A DNA stretch of 64,000 nt from Actinernus sp. WN-2022 (Eukaryota > Cnidaria > Anthozoa > Actiniaria > Actinernidae): assembly GCA_030867875.1 (NCBI GenBank), contig JAOWCC010000241.1, positions 1 to 64,000 of the forward strand, in the 5' to 3' direction. The position numbers and the translations under genes are program-made. Of this stretch, positions 14,188 through 28,795 are shown in pieces. The notes beneath the pieces were generated by a model that was not told where the DNA came from, did no database searches, and worked only from the letters and a program-made list of their open reading frames with translations. The stretch's first letter is position 1, and each line of letters opens with the position of its first letter.

Positions 14188-14560
14188 ATGAGGAATGATC
14201 AATCAGGAATGATGAATGATCAATCAGGAATCAGGAATGATGAATCAGGAATCAGGAATGATGAATCAGGAATGATGAATGATGTATCAGGAATCAGGAA
14301 TGATGAATCAGGAAAGAGGAATGACGAATCAGGAATCAGGAATGGTGAATCATGAATCAGAAATCAGGAATAATGAAACAGGAATCAGGAATGATGAATC
14401 AGGAATGATGCATCAGGAATGATGAATCAGCAATCAGGAATGATGAATCAGGAATCAGGAATGATGAATCATGAATCAGGATTGATGAATCAGGAATGAT
14501 GAATCAGGAATTAGGAATCAGGAGTGATTAATCAGGAATCAGGAATGATGAATCAAGAAT
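13495..14560. repeat. 686-bp offset local duplication
   Basis: Sequence from about 13,495 recurs from about 14,181 at 686 bp (98 heptamers): AGTGATT at 13,837 and 14,523, and the shared AATCAGA variant near 13,670 and 14,356. This second event overlaps the 1,036-bp pair, because its donor is the start of that pair's second copy. It was therefore probably later. Confidence 0.72.
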
Positions 14561-16135
14561 CAGGAATGATGAATCAGGAATGAGGAATGATCAATCAGGA
14601 ATGAGGAATGATCAATCAGGAATGAGGAATGATGAATCAGGAATGAGGAATGATGAATCAGGAATGATGAATGATGAATCAGGAATCAGGAATGATGAAT
14701 CAGGAATCAGGAATGATGAATCAGGAATGATGAATGATGTATCAGGAATCAGGAATGATGAATCAGGAAAGAGGAATGACGAATCAGGAATCAGGAATGG
14801 TGAATCATGAATCAGGAATCAGGAATAATGAAACAGGAATCAGGAATGATGAATCAGGAATGATGAATGATGAATCGGGAATGATGAATCAGGAATCAGG
14901 AATCAGGAATGATGAATCAGGAATGATGAATGATGAATCAGGAATGATGAATGATGAATCAGGAATGATGAATCAGGAATCAGGAATGATGAATGATGAA
15001 TCAGGAATCAGCAATGATGAATCAGGAATCAGGAATGATGAATCAGGAATGATGAATGATGAATCAGGATTGATGAATCAGGAATGATGAATCAGGAATC
15101 AGGAATCAGGAGTGATTAATCAGGAATCAGGAATGATGAATCAAGAATCAGGAATGATGAATCAGGAATGAGGAATGATCAATCAGGAATGAGGAATGAT
15201 CAATCAGGAATCAGGAATGATGAATCAGGAATGAGGAATGATCAATCAGGAATGATGAATGATCAATCAGGAATCAGGAATGATGAATCAGGAATCAGGA
15301 ATGATGAATCAGGAATGATGAATGATGTATCAGGAATCAGGAATGATGAATCAGGAAAGAGGAATGACGAATCAGGAATCAGGAATGGTGAATCATGAAT
15401 CAGAAATCAGGAATAATGAAACAGGAATCAGGAATGATGAATCAGGAATGATGCATCAGGAATGATGAATCAGCAATCAGGAATGATGAATCAGGAATCA
15501 GCAATGATCAATCAGGAATGATGAATGATGAATCAGGAATGATGAATCAGGAATCAGGAATGATGAATGACGAATCAGGAATCAGCAATGATGAATCAGG
15601 AATCAGGAATGATGAATCAGGAATGATGAATCAGGAATCAGGAATCAGGAATCAGGAGTGATTAATCAGGAATCAGGAATGATGAATCAGGAATCAGGAA
15701 TGATGAATCAGGAATCAGGAATGATGAATCAGGAAAGAGGAATGATGAATCAGGAATCAGGAATGGTGAATCATGAATCAGGAATGATGAATCAGGAATC
15801 AGGAATGATGAATCAGGAATCAGGAATGATGAATCAGGAATCATGAATGATGAATCAGGAATCAGGAATGGTGAATCAGGAATGGTGAATCAGGAATGAT
15901 GAATCAGGAATCAGGAAGCAGGAATGATGAATCAGGAATGATGAATGATGAATCAGGAATAATGAATCAGTAATGATGAATCAGGAATCAGGAATCAGGA
16001 ATGATGAATCAGGAATCAGGAATCAGGAATGATGAATCAGGAATGATGAATGACGAATCAGGAATGATGAATGATGAATCAGGAATGATGAATGATGAAT
16101 GATGAATCAGGAATCAGGAATGATGAATCAGGAAT

Positions 16136-19100
16136 AAGGAATGATGAATCAGGAATGATGAATGATGTATCAGGAATCAGGAATGATGAATCAGGAAAGA
16201 GGAATGACGAATCAGTAATCAGGAATGGTGAATCATGAATCAGGAATGATGAATCAGGAATCAGGAATAATGAAACAGGAATCAGGAATGATGAATCAGG
16301 AATGATGCATCAGGAATGATGAATCAGGAATCAGGAATGATGAATCAGGAATCAGCAATGATCAATCAGGAATGATGAATGATGAATCAGGAATGATGAA
16401 TCAGGAATCAGGAATGATGAATGATGAATCAGGAATCAGCAATGATGAATCAGGAATCAGGAATGATGAATCAGGAATCAGGAATCAGGAATCAGGAGTG
16501 ATTAATCAGGAATCAGGAATGATGAATCAGGAATCAGGAATGATGAATCAGGAATGATGAATGATGAATCAGGAATGATGAATCAGGAATCAGGAATGAT
16601 GAATTATGAATCAGGAATCAGCAATGATGAATCAGGAATCAGCAATGATGAATCAGGAATGATGAATGATGAATCAGGAATGATGAATGATGAATCAGGA
16701 ATGATGAATCAGGAATGATGAATCAGGAATTAGGAATCAGGAGTGATTAATCAGGAATCAGGAATGATGAATCAAGAATCAGGAATGATGAATCAGGAAT
16801 GAGGAATGATCAATCAGGAATGAGGAATGATCAATCAGGAATCAGGAATGATGAATCAGGAATGAGGAATGATGAATCAGGAATGATGAATGATGAATCA
16901 GGAATCAGGAATCAGGAATGATGAATCAGGAATGATGAATGATGAATCGGGAATGATGAATCAGGAATCAGGAATCAGGAATGATGAATCAGGAATCAGG
17001 AATGATGAATCAGGAATGATGAATGATGAATCAGGAATCAGGAATGATGAATCAGGAATAAGGAATGATGAATCAGGAATGATGAATGATGAGTCAGGAA
17101 TCAGGAATGATGAATCAGGAATGATGAATGATGAATCAGGAATGATGAATGATGAATCAGGAATCAGCAATGATGAATCAGGAATGATGAATGATGAATC
17201 AGGAATCAGCAATGATGAATCAGGAATGATGAATGATGAATCAGGAATGATGAATGATGAATCAGGAATGATGAATCAGGAATCAGGAATGATGAATGAT
17301 GAATCAGGATTGATGAATCAGGAATGATGAATCAGGAATCAGGAATCAGGAGTGATTAATCAGGAATCAGGAATGATGAATCAAGAATCAGGAATGATGA
17401 ATCAGGAATGAGGAATGATCAATCAGGAATGAGGAATGATGAATCAGGAATGAGGAATGATGAATCAGGAATGAGGAATGATGAATCAGGAATGATGAAT
17501 GATCAATCAGGAATCAGGAATGATGAATCAGGAATCAGGAATGATGAATCAGGAATGATGAATGATATATCAGGAATCAGGAATGATGAATCAGGAAAGA
17601 GGAATGACGAATCAGGAATCAGGAATTGTGAATCAGGAATCAGGAATCAGGAATGATGAATCAGGAATAAGGAATGATGAATCAGGAATGATGAATGATG
17701 AGTCAGGAATCAGGAATGATGAATCAGGAATGATGAATGATGAATCAGGAATGATGAATGATGAATCAGGAATCAGGAATGATGAATGATGAATCAGGAA
17801 TCAGCAATGATGAATCAGGAATGATGAATGATGAATCAGGAATGATGAATGATGAATCAGGAATGATGAATCAGGAATCAGGAATGATGAATGATGAATC
17901 AGGAATCAGCAATGATGAATCAGGAATCAGGAATGATGAATCAGGAATGATGAATCATGAATCAGGATTGATGAATCAGGAATGATGAATCAGGAATCAG
18001 GAATCAGGAGTGATTAATCAGGAATCAGGAATGATGAATCAAGAATCAGGAATGATGAATCAGGAATGAGGAATGATCAATCAGGAATGAGGAATGATCA
18101 ATCAGGAATCAGGAATGATGAATCAGGAATGAGGAATGATCAATCAGGAATGATGAATGATGAATCAGGAATCAGGAATGATGAATCAGGAATCAGGAAT
18201 GATGAATCAGGAATGATGAATGATGTATCAGGAATCAGGAATGATGAATCAGGAAAGAGGAATGACGAATCAGGAATCAGGAATGGTGAATCATGAATCA
18301 GGAATCAGGAATAATGAAACAGGAATCAGGAATGATGAATCAGGAATGATGCATCAGGAATGATGAATCAGCAATCAGGAATGATGAATCAGGAATCAGC
18401 AATGATCAATCAGGAATGATGAATGATGAATCAGGAATGATGAATCAGGAATCAGGAATGATGAATCAGGAATCAGGAATGATGAATCAGGAATCAGGAA
18501 TCAGGAATCAGGAGTGATTAATCAGGAATGATGAATGATGTATCAGGAATCAGGAATGATGAATCAGGAAAGAGGAATCACGAATCAGGAATCAGGAATG
18601 GTGAATCATGAATCAGGAATCAGGAATAATGAAACAGGAATCAGGAATGATGAATCAGGAATGATGCATCAGGAATGATGAATCAGCAATCAGGAATCAG
18701 GAATGATGAATCAGGAATCAGGAATCAGGAATGATGAATCAGGAATGATGAATGACGAATCAGGAATGATGAATGATGAATCAGGAATGATGAATGATGA
18801 ATGATGAATCAGGAATCAGGAATGATGAATCAGGAATAAGGAATGATGAATCAGGAATGATGAATGATGTATCAGGAATCAGGAATGATGAATCAGGAAA
18901 GAGGAATGACGAATCAGTAATCAGGAATGGTGAATCATGAATCAGGAATGATGAATCAGGAATCAGGAATAATGAAACAGGAATCAGGAATGATGAATCA
19001 GGAATGATGCATCAGGAATGATGAATCAGGAATCAGGAATGATGAATCAGGAATCAGCAATGATCAATCAGGAATGATGAATGATGAATCAGGAATGATG

Positions 19101-22100
19101 AATCAGGAATCAGGAATGATGAATGATGAATCAGGAATCAGCAATGATGAATCAGGAATCAGGAATGATGAATCAGGAATGATGAATCAGGAATCAGGAA
19201 TCAGGAATCAGGAGTGATTAATCAGGAATCAGGAATGATGAATCAGGAATCAGGAATGATGAATCAGGAATGATGAATGATGAATCAGGAATGATGAATC
19301 AGGAATCAGGAATGATGAATCAGGAATCAGGAATGATGAATTATGAATCAGGAATCAGCAATGATGAATCAGGAATCAGCAATGATGAATCAGGAATGAT
19401 GAATGATGAATCAGGAATGATGAATGATGAATCAGGAATGATGAATCAGGAATGATGAATGATGAATCAGGAATGATGAATCAGGAATCAGGAATGATGA
19501 ATGATGAATCAGGAATCAGCAATGATGAATCAGGAATCAGGAATGATGAATCAGGAATGATGAATCATGAATCAGGATTGATGAATCAGGAATGATGAAT
19601 CAGGAATCAGGAATCAGGAGTGATTAATCAGGAATCAGGAATGATGAATCAAGAATCAGGAATGATGAATCAGGAATGAGGAATGATCAATCAGGAATGA
19701 GGAATGATCAATCAGGAATCAGGAATGATGAATCAGGAATGAGGAATGATCAATCAGGAATGATGAATGATGAATCAGGAATCAGGAATGATGAATGAGG
19801 AATCAGGAATGATGAATCAGGAATGATGAATGATGTATCAGGAATCAGGAATGATGAATCAGGAAAGAGGAATGACGAATCAGGAATCAGGAATGGTGAA
19901 TCATGAATCAGGAATCAGGAATAATGAAACAGGAATCAGGAATGATGAATCAGGAATGATGCATCAGCAATGATGAATCAGCAATCAGGAATGATGAATC
20001 AGGAATCAGCAATGATCAATCAGGAATGATGAATGATGAATCAGGAATGATGAATCAGGAATCAGGAATGATGAATGACGAATCAGGAATCAGCAATGAT
20101 GAATCAGGAATCAGGAATGATGAATCAGGAATGATGAATGATGAATCAGGAATGATGAATCAGGAATCAGGAATGATGAATGATGAATCAGGAATCAGCA
20201 ATGATGAATCAGGAATCAGGAATGATGAATCAGGAATGATGAATGATGAATCAGGATTGATGAATCAGGAATGATGAATCAGGAATCAGGAATCAGGAGT
20301 GATTAATCAGGAATCAGGAATGATGAATCAAGAATCAGGAATGATGAATCAGGAATGAGGAATGATCAATCAGGAATGAGGAATGATCAATCAGGAATGA
20401 GGAATGATCAATCAGGAATGAGGAATGATCAATCAGGAATGATGAATGATCAATCAGGAATCAGGAATGATGAACCAGGAATGATGAATGATGTATCAGG
20501 AATCAGGAATGATGAATCAGGAAAGAGGAATGACGAATCAGGAATCAGAATTGGTGAATCATGAATCAGGAATCAGGAATAATGAAACAGGAATCAGGAA
20601 TGATGAATCAGGAATGGTGAATCATGAATCAGGAATGATGAATCAGGAATCAGGAATGATGAATCAGGAATCAGGAATGATGAATCAGGAATCATGAATG
20701 ATGAATCAGGAATCAGGAATGATGAATCAGGAATGGTGAATCAGGAATGATGAATCAGGAATCAGGAAGCAGGAATGATGAATCAGGAATGATGAATGAT
20801 GATTCAGGAATAATGAATCAGTAATGATGAATCAGGAATCAGGAATCAGGAATGATGAATCAGGAATCAGGAATCAGGAATGATGAATCAGGAATGATGA
20901 ATGACGAATCAGGAATGATGAATGATGAATCAGGAATGATGAATGATGAATGATGAATCAGGAATCAGGAATGATGAATCAGGAATAAGGAATGATGAAT
21001 CAGGAATGATGAATGATGTATCAGGAATCAGGAATGATGAATCAGGAAAGAGGAATGACGAATCAGTAATCAGGAATGGTGAATCATGAATCAGGAATGA
21101 TGAATCAGGAATCAGGAATAATGAAACAGGAATCAGGAATGATGAATCAGGAATGATGCATCAGGAATGATGAATCAGGAATCAGGAATGATGAATCAGG
21201 AATCAGCAATGATCAATCAGGAATGATGAATGATGAATCAGGAATGATGAATCAGGAATCAGGAATGATGAATGATGAATCAGGAATCAGCAATGATGAA
21301 TCAGGAATCAGGAATGATGAATCAGGAATGATGAATCAGGAATCAGGAATCAGGAATCAGGAGTGATTAATCAGGAATCAGGAATGATGAATCAGGAATC
21401 AGGAATGATGAATCAGGAATGATGAATGATGAATCAGGAATGATGAATCAGGAATCAGGAATGATGAATTATGAATCAGGAATCAGCAATGATGAATCAG
21501 GAATCAGCAATGATGAATCAGGAATGATGAATGATGAATCAGGATTGATGAATCAGGAATGATGAATCAGGAATCAGGAATCAGGAGTGATTAATCAGGA
21601 ATCAGGAATGATGAATCAAGAATCAGGAATGATGAATCAGGAATGAGGAATGATCAATCAGGAATGAGGAATGATGAATCAGGAATGAGGAATGATGAAT
21701 CAGGAATGAGGAATGATGAATCAGGAATGATGAATGATCAATCAGGAATCAGGAATGATGAATCAGGAATCAGGAATGATGAATCAGGAATGATGAATGA
21801 TATATCAGGAATCAGGAATGATGAATCAGGAATGATGAATCAGGAAAGAGGAATGACGAATCAGGAATCAGGAATTGTGAATCAGGAATCAGGAATCAGG
21901 AATGATGAATCAGGAATAAGGAATGATGAATCAGGAATGATGAATGATGAGTCAGGAATCAGGAATGATGAATCAGGAATCAGCAATGATGAATCAGGAA
22001 TGATGAATGATGAATCAGGAATCAGGAATGATGAATGATGAATCAGGAATCAGCAATGATGAATCAGGAATGATGAATGATGAATCAGGAATGATGAATG

Positions 22101-24031
22101 ATGAATCAGGAATGATGAATCAGGAATCAGGAATGATGAATGATGAATCAGGAATCAGCAATGATGAATCAGGAATCAGGAATGATGAATCAGGAATGAT
22201 GAATCATGAATCAGGATTGATGAATCAGGAATGATGAATCAGGAATCAGGAATCAGGAGTGATTAATCAGGAATCAGGAATGATGAATCAGGAATCAGGA
22301 ATGATGAATCAGGAATGATGAATGATGAATCAGGAATGATGAATCAGGAATCAGGAATGATGAATCAGGAATCAGGAATGATGAATTATGAATCAGGAAT
22401 CAGCAATGATGAATCAGGAATCAGCAATGATGAATCAGGAATGATGAATGATGAATCAGGAATGATGAATGATGAATCAGGAATGATGAATCAGGAATGA
22501 TGAATGATGAATCAGGAATGATGAATCAGGAATCAGGAATGATGAATGATGAATCAGGAATCAGCAATGATGAATCAGGAATCAGGAATGATGAATCAGG
22601 AATGATGAATCATGAATCAGGATTGATGAATCAGGAATGATGAATCAGGAATCAGGAATCAGGAGTGATTAATCAGGAATCAGGAATGATGAATCAAGAA
22701 TCAGGAATGATGAATCAGGAATGAGGAATGATCAATCAGGAATGAGGAATGATCAATCAGGAATCAGGAATGATGAATCAGGAATGAGGAATGATCAATC
22801 AGGAATGATGAATGATGAATCAGGAATCAGGAATGATGAATGAGGAATCAGGAATGATGAATCAGGAATGATGAATGATGTATCAGGAATCAGGAATGAT
22901 GAATCAGGAAAGAGGAATGACGAATCAGGAATCAGGAATGGTGAATCATGAATCAGGAATCAGGAATAATGAAACAGGAATCAGGAATGATGAATCAGGA
23001 ATGATGCATCAGCAATGATGAATCAGCAATCAGGAATGATGAATCAGGAATCAGCAATGATCAATCAGGAATGATGAATGATGAATCAGGAATGATGAAT
23101 CAGGAATCAGGAATGATGAATGACGAATCAGGAATCAGCAATGATGAATCAGGAATCAGGAATGATGAATCAGGAATGATGAATGATGAATCAGGAATGA
23201 TGAATCAGGAATCAGGAATGATGAATGATGAATCAGGAATCAGCAATGATGAATCAGGAATCAGGAATGATGAATCAGGAATGATGAATGATGAATCAGG
23301 ATTGATGAATCAGGAATGATGAATCAGGAATCAGGAATCAGGAGTGATTAATCAGGAATCAGGAATGATGAATCAAGAATCAGGAATGATGAATCAGGAA
23401 TGAGGAATGATCAATCAGGAATGAGGAATGATCAATCAGGAATGAGGAATGATCAATCAGGAATGAGGAATGATCAATCAGGAATGATGAATGATCAATC
23501 AGGAATCAGGAATGATGAACCAGGAATGATGAATGATGTATCAGGAATCAGGAATGATGAATCAGGAAAGAGGAATGACGAATCAGGAATCAGGAATGGT
23601 GAATCATGAATCAGGAATCAGGAATAATGAAACAGGAATCAGGAATGATGAATCAGGAATGGTGAATCATGAATCAGGAATGATGAATCAGGAATCAGGA
23701 ATGATGAATCAGGAATCAGGAATGATGAATCAGGAATCATGAATGATGAATCAGGAATCAGGAATGATGAATCAGGAATGGTGAATCAGGAATGATGAAT
23801 CAGGAATCAGGAAGCAGGAATGATGAATCAGGAATGATGAATGATGATTCAGGAATAATGAATCAGTAATGATGAATCAGGAATCAGGAATCAGGAATGA
23901 TGAATCAGGAATCAGGAATCAGGAATGATGAATCAGGAATGATGAATGACGAATCAGGAATGATGAATGATGAATCAGGAATGATGAATGATGAATGATG
24001 AATCAGGAATCAGGAATGATGAATCAGGAAT
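16136..24031. repeat. Domain I super-unit, copy 3 (7,896 bp)
   Basis: The interval 16,136 to about 19,452 recurs at 24,032 to about 27,383. The offset is 7,896 bp at the left (AATCAGT 16,210 and 24,106; AGTGATT 17,351 and 25,247), 7,910 bp in the middle (18,009 and 25,919) and 7,931 bp at the right (AATCAGT 18,912 and 26,843; AGTGATT 19,213 and 27,144). All are multiples of 7. The unit also contains the 3,045-bp tandem duplication described separately. Extra AATCAGT markers at 18,912 and 21,061 show that the super-unit is itself a mosaic of smaller repeated blocks. Confidence 0.75.
18513..18610 (+). repeat. Class 3 module (AATCACG-marked), representative copy
   Basis: AGTGATT is followed by Q, D, D, then TATCAGG, and about 60 bp later AAAGAGG followed by AATCACG. 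At all other AAAGAGG sites the next unit is AATGACG or D. Copies start at 18513, 26437, 43004, 55849, 58180, 60455 and 62023, and all seven carry AATCACG. The copy at 58,180 has an extra change after AATGGTG (D in place of AATCATG). Confidence 0.85.
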
Positions 24032-24585
24032 AAGGAATGATGAATCAGGAATGATGAATGATGTATCAGGAATCAGGAATGATGAATCAGGAAAGAGGAA
24101 TGACGAATCAGTAATCAGGAATGGTGAATCATGAATCAGGAATGATGAATCAGGAATCAGGAATAATGAAACAGGAATCAGGAATGATGAATCAGGAATG
24201 ATGCATCAGGAATGTTGAATCAGGAATCAGGAATGATGAATCAGGAATCAGCAATGATCAATCAGGAATGATGAATGATGAATCAGGAATGATGAATCAG
24301 GAATCAGGAATGATGAATGATGAATCAGGAATCAGCAATGATGAATCAGGAATCAGGAATGATGAATCAGGAATGATGAATCAGGAATCAGGAATCAGGA
24401 ATCAGGAGTGATTAATCAGGAATCAGGAATGATGAATCAGGAATCAGGAATGATGAATCAGGAATGATGAATGATGAATCAGGAATGATGAATCAGGAAT
24501 CAGGAATGATGAATTATGAATCAGGAATCAGCAATGATGAATCAGGAATCAGCAATGATGAATCAGGAATGATGAATGATGAATC
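19205..24585. repeat. 3,045-bp tandem duplication
   Basis: About 19,205-21,540 matches about 22,250-24,585 at an offset of exactly 3,045 bp (435 heptamers). Supporting pairs are AGTGATT 19,213/22,258, 19,619/22,664, 20,298/23,343 and 21,362/24,407; AATCAGT 21,061/24,106; and the shared ATTCAGG near 20,800/23,845. The first copy has private changes near 20,548 and 20,608 that alter the repeat-derived frame. The second has AATGTTG near 24,211. The region 21,540-22,250 lies between the matching parts and completes the first unit. Confidence 0.85.
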
Positions 24586-27383
24586 AGGAATGATGAATGA
24601 TGAATCAGGAATGATGAATCAGGAATTAGGAATCAGGAGTGATTAATCAGGAATCAGGAATGATGAATCAAGAATCAGGAATGATGAATCAGGAATGAGG
24701 AATGATCAATCAGGAATGGGGAATGATCAATCAGGAATGAGGAATGATGAATCAGGAATGAGGAATGATGAATCAGGAATGATGAATGATGAATCAGGAA
24801 TCAGGAATCAGGAATGATGAATCAGGAATGATGAATGATGAATCGGGAATGATGAATCAGGAATCAGGAATCAGGAATGATGAATCAGGAATCAGGAATG
24901 ATGAATCAGGAATGATGAATGATGAATCAGGAATCAGGAATGATGAATCAGGAATAAGGAATGATGAATCAGGAATGATGAATGATGAGTCAGGAATCAG
25001 GAATGATGAATCAGGAATGATGAATGATGAATCAGGAATGATGAATGATGAATCAGGAATCAGCAATGATGAATCAGGAATGATGAATGATGAATCAGGA
25101 ATCAGCAATGATGAATCAGGAATGATGAATGATGAATCAGGAATGATGAATGATGAATCAGGAATGATGAATCAGGAATCAGGAATGATGAATGATGAAT
25201 CAGGATTGATGAATCAGGAATGATGAATCAGGAATCAGGAATCAGGAGTGATTAATCAGGAATCAGGAATGATGAATCAAGAATCAGGAATGATGAATCA
25301 GGAATGAGGAATGATCAATCAGGAATGAGGAATGATGAATCAGGAATGAGGAATGATGAATCAGGAATGAGGAATGATGAATCAGGAATGATGAATGATC
25401 AATCAGGAATCAGGAATGATGAATCAGGAATCAGGAATGATGAATCAGGAATGATGAATGATATATCAGGAATCAGGAATGATGAATCAGGAATGATGAA
25501 TCAGGAAAGAGGAATGACGAATCAGGAATCAGGAATTGTGAATCAGGAATCAGGAATCAGGAATGATGAATCAGGAATAAGGAATGATGAATCAGGAATG
25601 ATGAATGATGAGTCAGGAATCAGGAATGATGAATCAGGAATGATGAATGATGAATCAGGAATGATGAATGATGAATCAGGAATCAGGAATGATGAATGAT
25701 GAATCAGGAATCAGCAATGATGAATCAGGAATGATGAATGATGAATCAGGAATGATGAATGATGAATCAGGAATGATGAATCAGGAATCAGGAATGATGA
25801 ATGATGAATCAGGAATCAGCAATGATGAATCAGGAATCAGGAATGATGAATCAGGAATGATGAATCATGAATCCGGATTGATGAATCAGGAATGATGAAT
25901 CAGGAATCAGGAATCAGGAGTGATTAATCAGGAATCAGGAATGATGAATCAAGAATCAGGAATGATGAATCAGGAATGAGGAATGATCAATCAGGAATGA
26001 GGAATGATCAATCAGGAATCAGGAATGATGAATCAGGAATGAGGAATGATCAATCAGGAATGATGAATGATGAATCAGGAATCAGGAATGATGAATCAGG
26101 AATCAGGAATGATGAATCAGGAATGATGAATGATGTATCAGGAATCAGGAATGATGAATCAGGAAAGAGGAATGACGAATCAGGAATCAGGAATGGTGAA
26201 TCATGAATCAGGAATCAGGAATAATGAAACAGGAATCAGGAATGATGAATCAGGAATGATGCATCAGGAATGATGAATCAGCAATCAGGAATGATGAATC
26301 AGGAATCAGCAATGATCAATCAGGAATGATGAATGATGAATCAGGAATGATGAATCAGGAATCAGGAATGATGAATCAGGAATCAGGAATGATGAATCAG
26401 GAATGATGAATCAGGAATCAGGAATCAGGAATCAGGAGTGATTAATCAGGAATGATGAATGATGTATCAGGAATCAGGAATGATGAATCAGGAAAGAGGA
26501 ATCACGAATCAGGAATCAGGAATGGTGAATCATGAATCAGGAATCAGGAATAATGAAACAGGAATCAGGAATGATGAATCAGGAATGATGCATCAGGAAT
26601 GATGAATCAGCAATCAGGAATCAGGAATGATGAATCAGGAATCAGGAATCAGGAATCAGGAATGATGAATCAGGAATGATGAATGACGAATCAGGAATGA
26701 TGAATGATGAATCAGGAATGATGAATGATGAATGATGAATCAGGAATCAGGAATGATGAATCAGGAATAAGGAATGATGAATCAGGAATGATGAATGATG
26801 TATCAGGAATCAGGAATGATGAATCAGGAAAGAGGAATGACGAATCAGTAATCAGGAATGGTGAATCATGAATCAGGAATGATGAATCAGGAATCAGGAA
26901 TAATGAAACAGGAATCAGGAATGATGAATCAGGAATGATGCATCAGGAATGATGAATCAGGAATCAGGAATGATGAATCAGGAATCAGCAATGATCAATC
27001 AGGAATGATGAATGATGAATCAGGAATGATGAATCAGGAATCAGGAATGATGAATGATGAATCAGGAATCAGCAATGATGAATCAGGAATCAGGAATGAT
27101 GAATCAGGAATGATGAATCAGGAATCAGGAATCAGGAATCAGGAGTGATTAATCAGGAATCAGGAATGATGAATCAGGAATCAGGAATGATGAATCAGGA
27201 ATGATGAATGATGAATCAGGAATGATGAATCAGGAATCAGGAATGATGAATCAGGAATCAGGAATGATGAATTATGAATCAGGAATCAGCAATGATGAAT
27301 CAGGAATCAGCAATGATGAATCAGGAATGATGAATGATGAATCAGGAATGATGAATGATGAATCAGGAATGATGAATCAGGAA
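24032..27383. repeat. Domain I super-unit, copy 4 (partial, 3.35 kb)
   Basis: This is collinear with 16,136-19,452 at offsets of 7,896 to 7,931 bp. The offset grows by 14 bp and then 21 bp, meaning two and three extra heptamers in this copy. Private substitutions include AATGGGG near 24,716 and AATCCGG near 25,870. The match ends where this copy reads AATTAGG before AGTGATT at 27,396 and copy 3 continues with D units. Confidence 0.75.
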
Positions 27384-28571
27384 TTAGGAATCAGGAGTGA
27401 TTAATCAGGAATCAGGAATGATGAATCAAGAATCAGGAATGATGAATCAGGAATGAGGAATGATCAATCAGGAATGAGGAATGATCAATCAGGAATCAGG
27501 AATGATGAATCAGGAATGAGGAATGATGAATCAGGAATGATGAATGATGAATCAGGAATCAGGAATCAGGAATGATGAATCAGGAATGATGAATGATGAA
27601 TCAGGAATGATGAATCAGGAATCAGGAATCAGGAATGATGAATCAGGAATAAGGAATGATGAATCAGGAATGATGAATGATGAATCAGGAATGATGAATG
27701 ATGAATCAGGAATCAGCAATGATGAATCAGGAATGATGAATGATGAATCAGGAATCAGCAATGATGAATCAGGAATGATGAATGATGAATCAGGAATGAT
27801 GAATGATGAATCAGGAATGATGAATCAGGAATCAGGAATGATGAATGATGAATCAGGATTGATGAATCAGGAATGATGAATCAGGAATCAGGAATCAGGA
27901 GTGATTAATCAGGAATCAGGAATGATGAATCAAGAATCAGGAATGATGAATCAGGAATGAGGAATGATCAATCAGGAATGAGGAATGATGAATCAGGAAT
28001 GAGGAATGATGAATCAGGAATGAGGAATGATGAATCAGGAATGATGAATGATCAATCAGGAATCAGGAATGATGAATCAGGAATCAGGAATGATGAATCA
28101 GGAATGATGAATGATATATCAGGAATCAGGAATGATGAATCAGGAAAGAGGAATGACGAATCAGGAATCAGGAATTGTGAATCAGGAATCAGGAATCAGG
28201 AATGATGAATCAGGAATAAGGAATGATGAATCAGGAATGATGAATGATGAGTCAGGAATCAGGAATGATGAATCAGGAATGATGAATGATGAATCAGGAA
28301 TGATGAATGATGAATCAGGAATCAGGAATGATGAATGATGAATCAGGAATCAGCAATGATTAATCAGGAATCAGGAATGATGAATCAGGAATCAGGAATG
28401 ATGAATCAGGAATGATGAATCAGGAATCAGGAATGATGAATGATGAATCAGGAATGATGAATCAGGAATCAGGAATGATGAATGACGAATCAGGAATCAG
28501 CAATGATGAATCAGGAATCAGGAATGATGAATCAGGAATGATGAATCAGCAATCAGGAATCAGGAATCAGG
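27384..28571. repeat. Partial duplicate of 24.6-25.7 kb and junction to domain II
   Basis: AGTGATT at 24,638 and 27,396 are 2,758 bp apart and those at 25,247 and 27,900 are 2,653 bp apart, so this is a copy of that stretch with 105 bp (15 heptamers) removed between the two sites. After about 28,350 the pattern changes: AATGATT at 28,355 sits where the older copies have D, and the sequence then runs into the first domain II unit at 28,572. Confidence 0.7.
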
Positions 28572-28795
28572 AGTGATTAATCAGGAATCAGGAATGATGA
28601 ATCAGGAATCAGGAATGATGAATCAGGAATCAGGAATGATGAATCAGGAAAGAGGAATGATGAATCAGGAATCAGGAATGGTGAATCATGAATCAGGAAT
28701 GATGAATCAGGAATCAGGAATGATGAATCAGGAATCAGGAATGATGAATCAGGAATCAGGAATGATGAATCAGGAATCATGAATGATGAATCAGG
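28572..28795 (+). repeat. Class 2 module (AAAGAGG then D), representative copy
   Basis: After AGTGATT comes a regular Q-Q-D series, then AAAGAGG followed by D (elsewhere AAAGAGG is followed by AATGACG), then AATGGTG, AATCATG, more Q-Q-D, and a second AATCATG. AAGCAGG follows a little later. Copies start at 15657, 28572, 32674, 33941, 38035, 39497, 46714, 48177, 52321, 53770, 56206, 58537, 60812 and 62387: one in the first 28 kb, thirteen after. Truncated relatives without the AGTGATT start lie near 20,615 and 23,660. Confidence 0.85.

Larger units (their letters stand above)
8233..16135. repeat. Domain I super-unit, copy 2 (about 7.9 kb)
   Basis: This is the second copy of the unit at 1-8232. 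It starts collinear with copy 1 and then diverges through heptamer-sized insertions, including local tandem duplications at 12.2-14.9 kb. The start of the next super-unit is set by the same marker, AATCAGT directly after AATGACG, which lies at 8,307 here and at 16,210 next, 7,903 bp (1,129 heptamers) later. From 15,657 it contains the first module of the class that dominates domain II (see the entry at 28,572). The right-hand boundary is a convention based on marker spacing and not a visible junction. Confidence 0.65.
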
